Origin: Culex pipiens pallens
Lineage: Eukaryota > Arthropoda > Insecta > Diptera > Culicidae
Direction of reading: 5' to 3'
Length of the DNA: 64,000 bases
Assembly (NCBI RefSeq): GCF_016801865.2
Contig: NC_068938.1
Span: 7,387,101-7,451,100, forward strand
The notes below the pieces were generated by a model. That model saw only the letters and a list, made by a program, of their open reading frames with translations, had not been told where the DNA came from and did not search any database. The first letter of the stretch is position 1, and the number at the start of each line of letters is the position of its first letter. Below are positions 20,816 to 32,520 of this stretch, in pieces. The position numbers were made by a program, and so were the translations under genes.

Positions 20816-22667
20816 TATTTGGCATGGAATTGCTCAATATGCTTTTACAAAACAATGGTAAATTGCTGTAAACTGTTTAGAATTTGTAAAAAGGATAAAT
20901 TTCCCGAGCAGTTTAAAATAACTGGAAAAGTTCATGTACTGTAATTGTCCGGAAGTCAGGAATGGTTATTAAAAACGTCCGAATTACGTGTTAGAATAAC
21001 ACCAAATAATAAAAGATATTTGTTCGAAAAATCATTCAAAAAATCCAATAACAGAGAAAAAATTTGGAAAAAATGTTCCCGACAATTAATATGGGTACAG
21101 ATAAGATAATGATGGTTTTTGCAACGATATTGAACGAGTTTGATATACAATGTGAATATTTTGGAATCGTTTAAAATATTATATAAAACTTTTAAAAAAA
21201 AGTCGAACAAATTGTTGATTTTTTTAAAAGCTCAACTTTCCAATTTTCTACTTTTATCTAGACACCACATTTCATGACCAAAATAATGCCCTTGGCAAAA
21301 TTGTTAAAAAAAAATCCCATAATTTCAACTATGTATACCAAAATAACAAATTCGTTTATGGACACTAAGACACATGAATTTCTGAACACAAAATCAGATA
21401 TTTTAACAGAACTTGTTATTGAAATTACCTCAATTTGGTTATTCCAATCTGCGTTTCTGAGTTTCTTCCTCTAATGGAATGAAACGCTTCGAAACTTTGA
21501 AAAAAATTGGAACACTTTGGAAATAGACGTTAAAAGGAATGTTATGTTTGTAAACATTATTTTTCGTTCAAGATATTTATTCCAAAACTATGCAATGAAA
21601 GTTACACTGTAAATTCACAAAAAATAGCCATTTCACTGAAAACAGATTAAAAAACCAACTATAATATGAATTAGAAAAAAATAATGAGATATTTCGATTA
21701 ACGTTGAAATAAAATATAAAACCCACTCTTTGAAAAAATATCATAAATGCACAATTTGAAAGTAACAATTGTGTTAAAACAAATAATGAAGTAACAAACA
21801 CCCGAACGAAGAGAACAAATTGTAATTTGATTATTCTTCAATATAACTGAATTTTAAATTGAAACTGAAATATTTCCATGTACCCCAAAAAATGTTTAAA
21901 AAAAACCCACTTTACTATAGTAAAGTAATACATGCAAAATTTCATTTTTTCATCCAGTGCTCAGAAAATACTTTGAAATTAAATTATTTGAAATAAAAAA
22001 AATGTTACCGTTTGAAAAATGACATTTTCAGATGATTAAATTGAAAAATTCAGAATATTTTTTGAATTTAAAATAATATTGGAACCTTTACCTGCTCGAA
22101 ATCACACTCCTTTACCCTCGCACCAAACGGGAACCAAACTCAAGTGGGTGAATTTTCCACGTGGGTGAAGCCTTTTTGTTGGGTGGGAAACGCTACAAAA
22201 AGAAAAGTAAAAAGAAGAACAAGAAGCACCAAATAGTTCAACATGGGTTTTGTATTGTGCTGTAGCAGTTTGTTTCCTCGTTCCCGGGCGTCCACACTTG
22301 ATTTAATCGCAATTATTTATCAAGTGACAGTTGAACATGGCACGCTGGTGCACAATCGCAATTACAACTAATTAAACATTTTTTGCGACACTTGCTTTTA
22401 ACGTGTAGGAAGGTAAGGGTGAGGACGGAAGGGGCTGAAAATTTTGTCGTTTCAGCGGGTTTCTTTCAGCGTCAGATTTATTTGGGGTAATTGATGGCAA
22501 TATTTTATAAATTTGTGGGAAATTTATCAATTTCGACGCAGGAAGCTTAAACAAACAGTCCATGTAAATTCTAATTGTGAAAAATGAACTGACCAATTGA
22601 CCCGACATTCGAAAGCCAAATCGGACAAATCGATCCCTTCGTTAAGGTTGGGCTCTTCACAACCGGA
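20816..22667. other. AT-rich spacer, no gene recognised
   Basis: Nothing coding is recognised. About 22100-22660 is more GC-rich, with short frames on both strands that match nothing recognisable. It adjoins the 3' end of gene D. Confidence 0.3.
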
Positions 22668-24623
22668 TTAACTTCCAGCTGAGCGCAATATCAGGTTGGG
22701 GGAAAGAAAAAGAGCGTGGAACCAAATCGGCGATCGATTTATCAACGGCGCCCACCGACGGGGTTTGTGTGGATTAATTAGATTTATTAGAGGCCCAACT
22801 AAATCATCTGCGGCGATCACAACAGGGCGATATAAACTGTCCCACTGTTGGGATGTTGTGGCTGGTCCATGGCTGCTGGAGGTGGTGACAGCAAAGCTAG
22901 GTCGCGATACATATTTATGAGCTTTTGAGATTAAGGTACTGAGATATGCTGTGGAATTTATTTTTTCAAAAAAAAAATTGAAGTAAATAATTTCAATAAT
23001 GAAAATCAAAAAACTAAAAACGAATCCGTACATAATTGTCAAAAATGCGGGAAGCAAATCGGAAAGAGTCAGCAAAGTCCTTGTATTTCCAGATAGCAAT
23101 GATTTTTTCCTGACTAGGTGCTCATAAACCATATCCCAATATCTTAATATACCACATTCAATCAAGACAGTGTGCGTATATCCGAAAGCTTCCTTCAGTG
23201 GATTTCTTACTGAAAATTCATAAGCCACGACAAACATTCCAAGCGTTTGATCCATGATTCGATACCTTTGTAATCTATTCTCCGAATCGTAATATCGGGG
23301 CAAAAGCCGCTCCGAAATCCTTCTTTCACCAATATATGCATTGATATAATCCATTTGAGAAACATCCTCACTACAATTGACCAACTTATTTCTAAGTATT
23401 TCATGATTTGCGAAATCAGGTGTTCCTAAAAGATTTACTTTAATTTTTACTCCAGAATCTATTAGTTCTTGGATAGATTTGATTTCTCGTGTTGCCGGTC
23501 TACTAATCATAACTGAAAGAAATTTCGTTTCAAAAGCATGAGTTATGAAGAAAGTAAACACTATGAAACCGAGAAGAACTAGTTTTTCCATTGATCTAGC
23601 CTTGTGTAAACTGAATCGCTCGTATCCACAAACTACCAGCAGAATGGGATCATTTCGAAAAACCGATGGAAAAGTCAACGATAGAATTTTGACCGCGCAA
23701 AACATTGCAATTATCAACACCCAGACATTCCACTCAAAAGGCAAAGAAAACAGCTTAACAATGCTGATTGGTGATCTGGGAACCAGAATTACGTTATCTT
23801 CTGTAAGTGTCGTTAGCAAGAACTTGAACAAAGTATTTTCAACTTTCCGCAAGGAATACACCTAAACGTCAAAATCAACTTTGTTGACGAACTTATGCTC
23901 TAAGTAGCACTGATCCATTAGACTTATACTTGATGTTGATTGGCACGAGTGCAATATCTCACGAGTGGTCGTATTCATGAAGGTGGCTGTCTCCCTTAAC
24001 CATCGTAGTGAAGGCTTCCTTGAATCCAAGGGTCTTCGTAAAGAATATGTAATGGGTCTTCCTCGAAGATCTTGCCTTGATGATTTTCTGAACAGTTCCG
24101 TTGTATTCGGAAAACCTCTCAACCGAATACTTTTCACTATGTTATTAACAACTGTCCGACGATTTTCGCTGTCCAAATAAACTACTTTGTAATAAGAAAG
24201 ATATTGACCGAGAAATGTTCGATATACTCTGAAATCATCCGAGCTAGTGCTCACCAGGACTATTGTTCTGGTAATGGGATCAAACGTTCTTAATATTTTA
24301 AACAGAAGGGAATATCTGGACGAATCGGGCTTTCCCTCTATCAGAAGCAAAGACGGTCGTACCGGTAAATTTTCTGTATGCTCAGAGATGACGAATTTCG
24401 CAGCAAATTCCAGCCGGGAATCTTTAAGTATTTCTTCAATGTGGGGTTCGAATGGATACGTTAGCGATGTTCCGTAAAACATCAATGTCAGAGTACCAGA
24501 TTCGATTTCCGATAAATGCCGAATAACAGACACGGTGTAATTTACCACATTTATAGTACAACTTGCTGGAAATAGGCAGTATAGAATAGTAATACAGAGC
24601 AAAAATCTTCTTTTCTGTGCCAT
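22668..24623 (-). pseudogene. IR gene D: divergent ionotropic receptor with in-frame TAG and run-on C-terminus
   Basis: Divergent IR channel subunit like genes A to C, on the minus strand. ATG 24623 opens a signal peptide (MAQKRRFLLCITILYCLF) and extracellular half (FYGTSLTYPFEPHIEEIL, RWLRETATFMN). At 23864-23862 (codon 254) a TAG stands where relatives have tryptophan in DFDPWIYS, so TGG to TAG is enough. The frame then continues through the first membrane segment, pore motif NDPILLVVCGYERFSLHKA, second segment AYETK-like (AFETKFLSVMISRP), S2 and last membrane segment. Relatives stop about 10-20 residues after that segment. Here about 85 further residues of non-IR character follow, beginning just after a run of ten T (22977-22968 on the minus strand). 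With one T fewer, a TAA at 22960-22958 would close the frame at the expected place. A MITE lies 42 bp upstream of the ATG. Confidence 0.85.
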
Positions 24624-24665
24624 GGTTCGTTCAAAACTGTGAACACATTACGTACAAAGTGCTTA

Positions 24666-25587
24666 GGGTAGAGTAGTCATCAATGAGACACGGGGAACAA
24701 TGATACAATGGCTCTTACAAGTCGTAGTTTCAACCAATCAGGCTCATATTTTAGGGAAGGTTGTGTCTACAGGATACACGCCTGCCATAATAGTGGCTTT
24801 GGTTATGGACGCTCCCTTGCAAAGTTATTCATACATGTTTGATTCTGGGGTGTAGAAGTAAATTATGGACAAAAAATACATTTTCGTTCATAGGCTGCCA
24901 TTAACACAAAAACTAATGTTTCTCCAAATTTCTTTCGTCATTTCACAGGGCATGAGTTGGGCTACAATGTCCTTTTATTAGGTTTGACCAAAATTTAGAA
25001 TATACCCAGAATCCAGGGCTGTCTCATTGTTCCCCACTCTTTTCGGCCCATGGGTAACAATGAGACACTTTGATTTTTCTTCACTAAACTTTTCAAAATC
25101 TATGTAAATCTTTCAAAATATGAATTGGAAGTGATTTTTAGCATATTTATTGAGTTTGATCTTCATTTCACCAAAAATACAAAGTTATTTTGTAAAATAT
25201 ATGGATTTTACGAAATTTAAATACTTTTCAGTATAACTTTTGTTAATTGAAGTTTCATGTTGACAAAATTGCTTGGAAATGTTCAAAGTAAGTCACCTGC
25301 AATGGAACAATATCAAAACATGATGTTTTACTAGAAAAGTATTGATTTTCGTAGAGTGTCTCATTGTTCCCCAGCTGTCTCATTGTTCCTGCCAAGTGCG
25401 TCTACAATGAGACAGTTGAATAACTCTGGCTGTAGAAGTCGGATCGATCTCATATTTTGATCAATGTTAGAACACACTAAAAGAAACAAAATGCAACAAA
25501 ATGCTCATTAAAACATGATAATGAAAAAAATACAAAAATCGTTGAAAGTTAAAAACCAAAAGTGTCTCATTGATGACTACCTTACCC
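24666..25587 (+). mobile_element. TA-flanked MITE, copy 2 (922 bp), just upstream of IR gene D
   Basis: Same family and orientation as copy 1. Ends GGGTAGAGTAG and CTACCTTACCC are flanked by TA (24664-24665, 25588-25589). Its near end is 42 bp from the ATG of gene D, so it occupies what should be that gene's proximal promoter or 5' UTR. Confidence 0.85.
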
Positions 25588-25882
25588 TATCTGAAAGGTT
25601 TCCTTATCGTATAACTTCTATTTTTATTTAAATAAAGAGTTTTTCTCAATACTCAACTATTATAGATTGGCCACAATATTGATGTTAGTTGTTCCAAGGC
25701 TCAGCACACAAAAACATAAATTTTGAATGTCTTTTTTTTACTTTTTCAGTTCAGATCATCTGAATCGGGACAAAACCAAATAAATTGACGCATTTATGTC
25801 TTATCTGATCGAATGTTCATCAAAAAACATAATAATATCGAACATTATTTACTTAAAATTATGGCATTAACCGACATCATTT

Positions 25883-28439
25883 TCCATACAAAAATGATGT
25901 ATGAAAATTCAAAAATCTGTATCTTTTGAAGGAATTTTTTGATCGATTTGGTGTCTTCGGCAAAGTTGTAGGTATGGATACGGACTACACTGGAAAAAAA
26001 TAATACACGGTAAAAAAAAAATTGGTGATTTTTTTTATTTAACTTTTTATCACTAAAACTTGATTTACAAAAAAACACTATTTTTATTTTTTTTATTTTT
26101 TGATATGTTTTAGAAGACATAAAATGCCAACTTTTCAGAAATTTCCAGGTTGTGCAAAAAATCATTGAGCGAGTTATGAATTTTTGAATCAATACTGATT
26201 CAATCAAAAAATCGAAATATTGGTCGCAAAAACAACATCATTTTTCGATGTAAAATGATATTTGCAATCAAAAAGTACTTTAGTGAAATTTTGATAAAGT
26301 GCACCGTTTTCAAGTTAAATCCATATTTAGGGTAGGGTAGTCATCAATGAGACACTTTTGGTTTTTGAACTTCAACGATTTTTGTATTTTTTTCTTTAGC
26401 ATATTTTAAAGAACTTTTTGTTGCATTTTCTTTCTTTTAGTTTGTTCTAACATTGACCAAAATATGAGATCGATCTGACGTCTACAGTCAGAGTTATTCA
26501 ACTGTCTCATTGTAGACGCACTTGGCAGGAACAATGAGACAGCTGGGGAACAATGAGACACTCTACAAAAATCAATACTTTTCTAGTAAAACATCATGCT
26601 TTTATATTGTTCCATTGCAGGTGACTTGCTTTGAATATATTCAAGCAATTTTGTCAACATGAAAGTTCAATTTACAAAAGTTATACTAAAAAGTATTTAA
26701 ATTTTGTAAAATCCATATATTTTATCAAATAACTTTATATTTTTGGTTAAATGAAGTTCAAACTCAATAAATATGCCAAAAATCACTTCTAATTCATGTT
26801 TTGAAAGATTTCCACAGATTTTGAAAAGTTTAATGAAGAAAAATCAAAGTGTCTCATTGTTACCCATGGGTAGAAAAGAGTGGGGAACAATGAGACAGCC
26901 CTGGATTCTGGGTATATTCTAAATTTTGGTCAAACCCAATAAAAGGACATTGTAGCCCAACTTATGCCCTGTAAAATGACGAAAGAAATTTGGAGAAATA
27001 TTAGTTTTTGTGTTAATGGCAGCCTATGAGCGAAAATGTAATTTTTAGTCATAATTTACTATTACACCCCAGAATCAAACATGTATGAATAACTTTACAA
27101 AGGAGCATCCATAACCAAAGCCACAATTATAGCAGACGTGTATCTAGTAGACACACCTTTCCCCCAAATATGAGCCTGATTGATTGAAACTACGTCTTGT
27201 GAGAGCCATTTTATCATTGTTCCCCGTGTCTCATTGATGACTACTCTACCCTAGGTGACTTTTTTGAAAAAAGTCGCAGTTTTTCATTTTTTTAAATTAG
27301 TGCACATGTTTGCACACTTTTGAAAAAAATATTTTTGAAAAGCTGAGAAAATTCTCTATATTTTGCTTCCTCGGAGTTTGTTGATACGACCTTTAGTTGC
27401 TGAGATATTGCAATGCAAAGGTTTAAAAACAGGAAAATTGATGTTTTCTAAGTCTCACCCAAAACAACCCATCATTTTTCAATTTCGATATCTCAGCAAC
27501 TAATGGTCCGATTTTCAATGTTAAAATATGAAACATTTGTGAAATTTTCCGATCTTTTCGAAAACAATATTTTCAAAATTTTAAAATCAAGACTAACATT
27601 TCAAAAGGGCCAAACATTCAATATTACGCCCTTTTAAAATGTTAGTCTTGATTTGAAAATTTTGAAAATATTATTTTCGAAAAGATCCGAAATTTCACAA
27701 ATGTTTAATGTTTTAACATTGAAAATCGAACCATTAGTTGCTGAGATATGAATATTGCAAAATGATGGGTTGTTTGGGTGAGGCTTAGAAAACATCAATT
27801 TTCCTGTTTTTAAACCTTTGTATTGCAATATCTCAGCAACTAAAGGTCGTATCAACAAAGTCCGAAGTAGCAAAATATAGAGAATTTTCTCAGCCTTTCA
27901 AAAAAAATTTCTAAAATTGTGCAAAAATGTGCACTAATTTAAAAAAAAATGAAAAACTGCGACTATTTTGAAAAAAAGTCACCTAAATATGGATTTAACT
28001 TGAAATCGGTGCACTTTATCAAAATTTCACTTAAGTACTTTTTGATTGCAAATTTGATTTTACATCGAAAAATGAATTTGAAAAATTTTTGCGACCAATA
28101 TTTCGATTTTTTGAAAAAATCAGTATTGATTCAAAAATTCATAACTCGCTCAATGATTTTTTGCACAACCTGCAAATTTCTGAAAAGTTGGCATTTTATG
28201 TCCTCTAACACATATCAAAAAATAAAAAAAAAATAAAAATAGTGTTGTTTTTGCAAATCAAGTTTTAGTGATAAAAAGTTGAATAAAAAATCACCAAATT
28301 TTTTTTCAAGGTGTATCATTTTTTTTCCAGTGTAGTCAGTATCCATACCTACAACTTTGCCGAAGACACCAAATCGATCAAAATATTCCTTCAAAAGATA
28401 CAGATTTTTGAATTTTCAAACATCATTTTTGTATGGACA
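25883..28439. mobile_element. Large palindromic element with a nested MITE
   Basis: Arms of about 800 bp meet near 27610. For example, TTTGGTGTCTTCGGCAAAGT near 25948 is mirrored by ACTTTGCCGAAGACACCAAA near 28353, and GTGCACCGTTTTCAAGTTAA near 26299 by its inverse near 27990. A 922-bp TA MITE sits in the left arm. Without it the element is about 1.63 kb. It is the most complete member of a family with decayed pieces at 12881-13990, 31690-32520, 34870-35100, 36240-37170, 50390-50600 and 61880-62080. Confidence 0.8.
26330..27251 (-). mobile_element. TA-flanked MITE, copy 3 (922 bp), nested
   Basis: Reverse orientation to copies 1 and 2, flanked by TA at 26328-26329 and 27252-27253. The host palindrome reads ATATT[TA]...[TA]GGTGAC here and ATATTTAGGTGAC at the unoccupied site near 12958. 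This proves the exact ends and the TA duplication. Confidence 0.92.
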
Positions 28440-29448
28440 GCTGCCAAATTTGTATGGAAAATTATATGAACGAACTAATGATGCAAAATGGCTTCTTTGG
28501 GCATACCGAAGGCACCAAAAAAGTTTCAGTCGGATTAAAAATACAAAAAAATCGAATAACCGAAATCCTAGAGAACTGCTCAGATACCAAATCGATTAGA
28601 AATTCCCTTTTCAAGGTACAGATTTTTAGTTAAAAATCGGAAAATTTGGTAGAGATTAGTTTTTTTTTTGTATTATCATGAATTATACAATCAAGTATGT
28701 TATTTTGGGTTGATAATAAAATACTCAAAATGCTGATTTGATTATTTAAACGATTAAAACGTATTAAATCTAGACCGCTTTTTCAAAAGTTCATAATTGA
28801 AAAAGAAAGCGAAAAATTTTGTTGGTTGGTACACTTTTTTTTCGATGAATATTCGATCCAGATTAGACAAGAATGCGTCAATTTAATTGATTTGGTCTCG
28901 ATTCTGATGATCTGAACTGAAAAAGTTTTTTTTTTCCAGAAACACTTTATTGAAAATAATTTTGTTCGTTCTTTTATATGGCTCAAAAGATACGGGAGTT
29001 TGTCCCCAAAAACATAAAAATTAGAGAATTCGTGAAAAAATGTGAATAAAGTAATTTTCAAAATAACTAAAATAAATTATCTATCTCTCTTATTTTACTC
29101 GTTGTCATAGAAACTTTGCCGATCGATCAGAAAACTTCTTAAAGTTTTTCGAATACTATTTTTCTTTTTACTCTCAAACTTGTATGAAGACTCAATACAA
29201 AACGTCTTCTTCAGTCAAAGGGAGGGCTCCTACAAAGTGTAAATCAAATAAAATAAATAAAATCAATGTTCGGAAATTGGCGAAAGTTGCTAAAATATAA
29301 TAAAAAATAAAAATAGTCACAATATGAAATAAATCAGTTTTCCATAAAATACATTCTCTAAGTTCTGATATAGTCGAAGTGTAAAATAATATTAAACAGC
29401 AACAAAAAAACTCACCCCCATCCGTGACCATGTACTCAATTAGCACAC
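28440..29448. other. AT-rich spacer
   Basis: About 28440-28640 continues dispersed-repeat sequence related to 37030-37160 and 50480-50600 (TTTGTATGG...GCAAAATGGCTTCTTTGG). The rest has no recognisable gene. Confidence 0.4.
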
Positions 29449-29520
29449 TGCCGTGACCAGGATTCGAACCTGGGTTACTACGGCCACAACGTAGGGTCCT
29501 AACCACTAGACGATCACGGC
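29449..29520 (-). tRNA. tRNA-His(GTG)
   Basis: Full cloverleaf on the minus strand: acceptor GCCGTGA/TCACGGC, discriminator A, D arm GTCTAGTGGTTAGGAC, anticodon arm CTACG-TTGTGGC-CGTAG with anticodon GTG, T arm CAGGTTCGAATCCTG. All stems pair. A T7 run lies about 40 nt downstream (29410-29404). It supplies histidine tRNA for translation. Confidence 0.95.
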
Positions 29521-29615
29521 TGTTGAGGGTGCTACAATAATCGCTTCGTCACTCAACATTAAATACCAATCGAAAAAAAAACTAATAAAAAAAATCACTC
29601 ACCAAAAAAACATCC

Positions 29616-29687
29616 TGCGTCGGCCGGGAATCGAACCCGGATCAACTGCTTGGAAGGCAACTATGCTGACCATTACACCACCGACGC
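29616..29687 (-). tRNA. tRNA-Gly(TCC)
   Basis: Cloverleaf on the minus strand: acceptor GCGTCGG/CCGACGC, discriminator A, D arm GTGTAATGGTCAGCAT, anticodon loop CTTCCAA (anticodon TCC) on a GTTGC/GCAGT-type stem, T arm CCGGGTTCGATTCCCGG. A T7 pol III terminator begins 6 nt after the gene (29610-29604). It lies 95 bp from the tRNA-His gene on the same strand. Confidence 0.95.
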
Positions 29688-30009
29688 CTTGTGATTAAGG
29701 GGCCGTTCAATTGACTGCGGGAATGGGTGGTAGCCAAAATTGATTATTTTGTGACTCAATGTTTTGTGTGGCACTCAGCAGCAGTCAATTCAATGCCATA
29801 AATTACTCGTACGCAAAGGGCTTTCGAAGCTGAGTCAGCAGATAATCGTCATTTTGCGATTGGGTTTGAGAGGTCGCGAGCTCGATTTGATTTGCTTGCT
29901 GTACCCTTGTACAGTTTGTAAATATTTGGTTTTTTCATGAAATTTGTATTTTTTTTTGTTAGATTTCAGTTATTAATTGAAAAAAATATTGTCAAGAAAA
30001 TATCTTTTT
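29688..30009. other. Region upstream of the tRNA pair
   Basis: No gene is seen. It contains the 5' flank of tRNA-Gly and AT-rich DNA. Confidence 0.4.
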
Positions 30010-30590
30010 TTAATTAATAAATAATATTGACTCTAATACTTCCACTACATTGCACAACACATTGCAAAATATAACACCATCTTGGTATTGGATCACCATG
30101 CGTCCAACCAGTAAACAGATGTCATATTTCCCTGTCACCATGAACATCACCGTTGACTTGCATTGGATGGTCAAAGAAGCACGCGCCACCAGGGATGCCA
30201 GATACACAGATTTGTCTGTGTTTCACAGACATTTGAGCTTGTGTCAGACATTTTTTGAGGTGCACAGACTTTTTAAAAATTTCATTTAATTGATATTTTG
30301 TAAAAATATAAATCGAAACTTATTTCGTTAATCTTCTAATGCTTAAAAACACAATTTTTGATGGATTTCTATGACTAAAAATTGATATATTTGAATTTTA
30401 GACAAATGCACAGACATACACAGACTTTTTTACAGACATTTTAAAAAATCATGTGGCATCCCTGCGCGCCACATCCAAGTAGGCAGGAACACGTGCTGCG
30501 TCCGTAAGCTGAGAACCTCAACCTCCAAGGCCAATTCGATCTATTTCTGGACCATCAGCTGGTCGTTGGGTTGTATTCAAGAAGTTTTGT
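30010..30590 (-). pseudogene. Possible unidentified coding remnant split by a hAT MITE
   Basis: On the minus strand the flanks of the 30190-30464 MITE join in one frame once the MITE and one 8-bp duplication are disregarded. It reads roughly from a GPEIDRIGLGG segment near 30560, through an in-frame TGA, to ARASLTIQCKSTVMFMVTG and on to about 30013. The coding-like base composition is the main hint. No family was recognised, and it could be chance. Confidence 0.25.
30190..30464. mobile_element. hAT-type MITE (275 bp)
   Basis: Ends CAGGGATGCCA and TGGCATCCCTG are flanked by a perfect 8-bp duplication CGCGCCAC (30182-30189, 30465-30472). The interior carries repeated CACAGACAT/ACAGACTTTTT motifs. 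Non-coding. The intact duplication suggests a fairly recent insertion. Confidence 0.92.
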
Positions 30591-31689
30591 TTCTTTTCTG
30601 GATTTAATGAAAATTAAGTTTATAAAATTTAAAAAAACTAATATTTTCAAACATCATTGTCCAATCATCGAACAAAGGAATCCCCATGTTGCAATCAGCA
30701 AAGTTCAGCAACATTGCATAAATTATAATTTTAATTGAATTAAATTGCTGCCCGGTGATGGAAATGCATGTTTCTGTCTCATAATTTGCAACCCACTATC
30801 GAGTGCCCAAAATGCTCGAGCGATATTCTTCTATTAACGCCACATTCATCATCGATTTCGAACTGCTCGTTCTCCCCCAGGACATCGCTCCAGCCAGGCC
30901 TGACACTAATTAATCATTTAATTCAATCCAAACTGTTGAAGGGGAAACAAATGAGATGGAAATGAAGAGGATTTATGGCACGTGCACGCATATCATCGTC
31001 CTCGGCGTCGTTTTGTAAAACAGTTTGATGGGTTGTGGGAGGAGGTAGTTGGGAGGCACTTGAAAATTACCGAATTAATATTCACTTTGCGTTGCGAAAT
31101 CACCGTAATCAGCGATGATTTGTGGAAGCTGGGATACATTTTTAATTTAAATACATTTTTCGTCATTTTTTTGGGAAAACTTCATGCAAATCCAGCAAAT
31201 TTTAGTGCAATTTCATCAGCCATAACTCATCGATGAATGCGTTCTTCTTCCAAAGCCTATACACACAGCTTTTGGAGAAAGTTTACCCTAGGATAGATCG
31301 CAGCATACAAAAAAAAAGTTCAATCAATGCAAGAGTAATCCTCGGTGCTTTCAAAATTGCTGCAGTCTGCTGGATGTCTCTTGGAGCAACGAATTCAGGG
31401 ACGACGCACCGACGACAACGGCTGAGCACGTCTGCCCCGGCTCGAACGAAGGGAAATTTATGGCACACCGTAAGCCCATCATAAATCAACATTTTTCCAC
31501 CAATGTCCTATGGGCAAGTGTTGAAAATGAAACGGGTTAGAAATCATCGGGAGAGGAAAAAAAATGGATGCAAATCGATATGCAACGAAATTGGATTTGT
31601 GCAAGGCAACAGCTCAATTTGCAACTGTTGCAAAGTTTTTGCGATGTTGATGAACAACAAATGAATAGCAAAGTTATTTAAAAAAATCA
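30591..31689. other. Mixed-composition intergenic DNA
   Basis: Less AT-rich at 30960-31500, with short frames but no domain or splice structure that could be recognised. Confidence 0.3.
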
Positions 31690-32520
31690 AGTTTTTTTAT
31701 ATTTTCAAAATTTCATAACTTGCAACATGCGGATAAAGAGACGCAAAATTCTCAACAGAATTTCAGGAAAAAAAATTAGTGAAAAAATACTTTTTTTTTG
31801 CAAAATGCCTTGATTAGCCTTACAAAGTGATATTTGACAAAACACCGTCTTTCAAAAAACACTAAAATTTTTGTAAAGTATTTTTTTGTATTTTTTTATT
31901 CCATAATTCGTCCATACAAGTTTTTGTACATTTTTGGCAGCTATCCATACAAAAAGGTTATTACAATTTTCTAAAATCTGCACCTTAAGAATGGATGTAT
32001 AATCGATTGGTGTCTTTGTTGAAGTTGCAGGTATTGCTTAGGGCTTTTAAGGATAAAAATAGTAACAGTCTAAAAATAATTTACCCTTTTTTAAATTTTT
32101 CACAAAAAGACTAAAACTACGGAAAATCCATTTTTGAAAAAAAAGATTGATTTGTTAAGAATGACAAAAAATAATCATTTCATCAGTGTTGCCAATTTTT
32201 CAAAATAAACATAAATAAACATAAATTAAGAATAAAAGACTTCAAAAAGTCGTAAAAATAATTTGATTTCTATGATGCTTAGATGTTAACACCAAAAAAG
32301 CGTTGAAATTTTAAGTGACACTAACTTAGCAAATATCAGATTTTTAATTTCCTCATCTTTTCTTAAGACACTAAATCGATCACAAAATCCGTTCTCAAGA
32401 TACGGGTTTGGAATATTTTAATAGCTTTTTCGTACAGCTGTATGAAAACTTAAATGGACGATCTAATTATGCAAAATCTCTTCTTTAGTCATAGAAAAAG
32501 TAAAAATAAAGTTTAATTCA
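31690..32520. repeat. Decayed palindrome-family member
   Basis: CGATTGGTGTCTTTGTTGAAG near 32014 and TTTTTGGCAGCTATCCATAC near 31934 correspond to the outer arm of the element at 25883-28439. Further pieces run to about 32480. Too diverged for clear ends. Confidence 0.5.
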
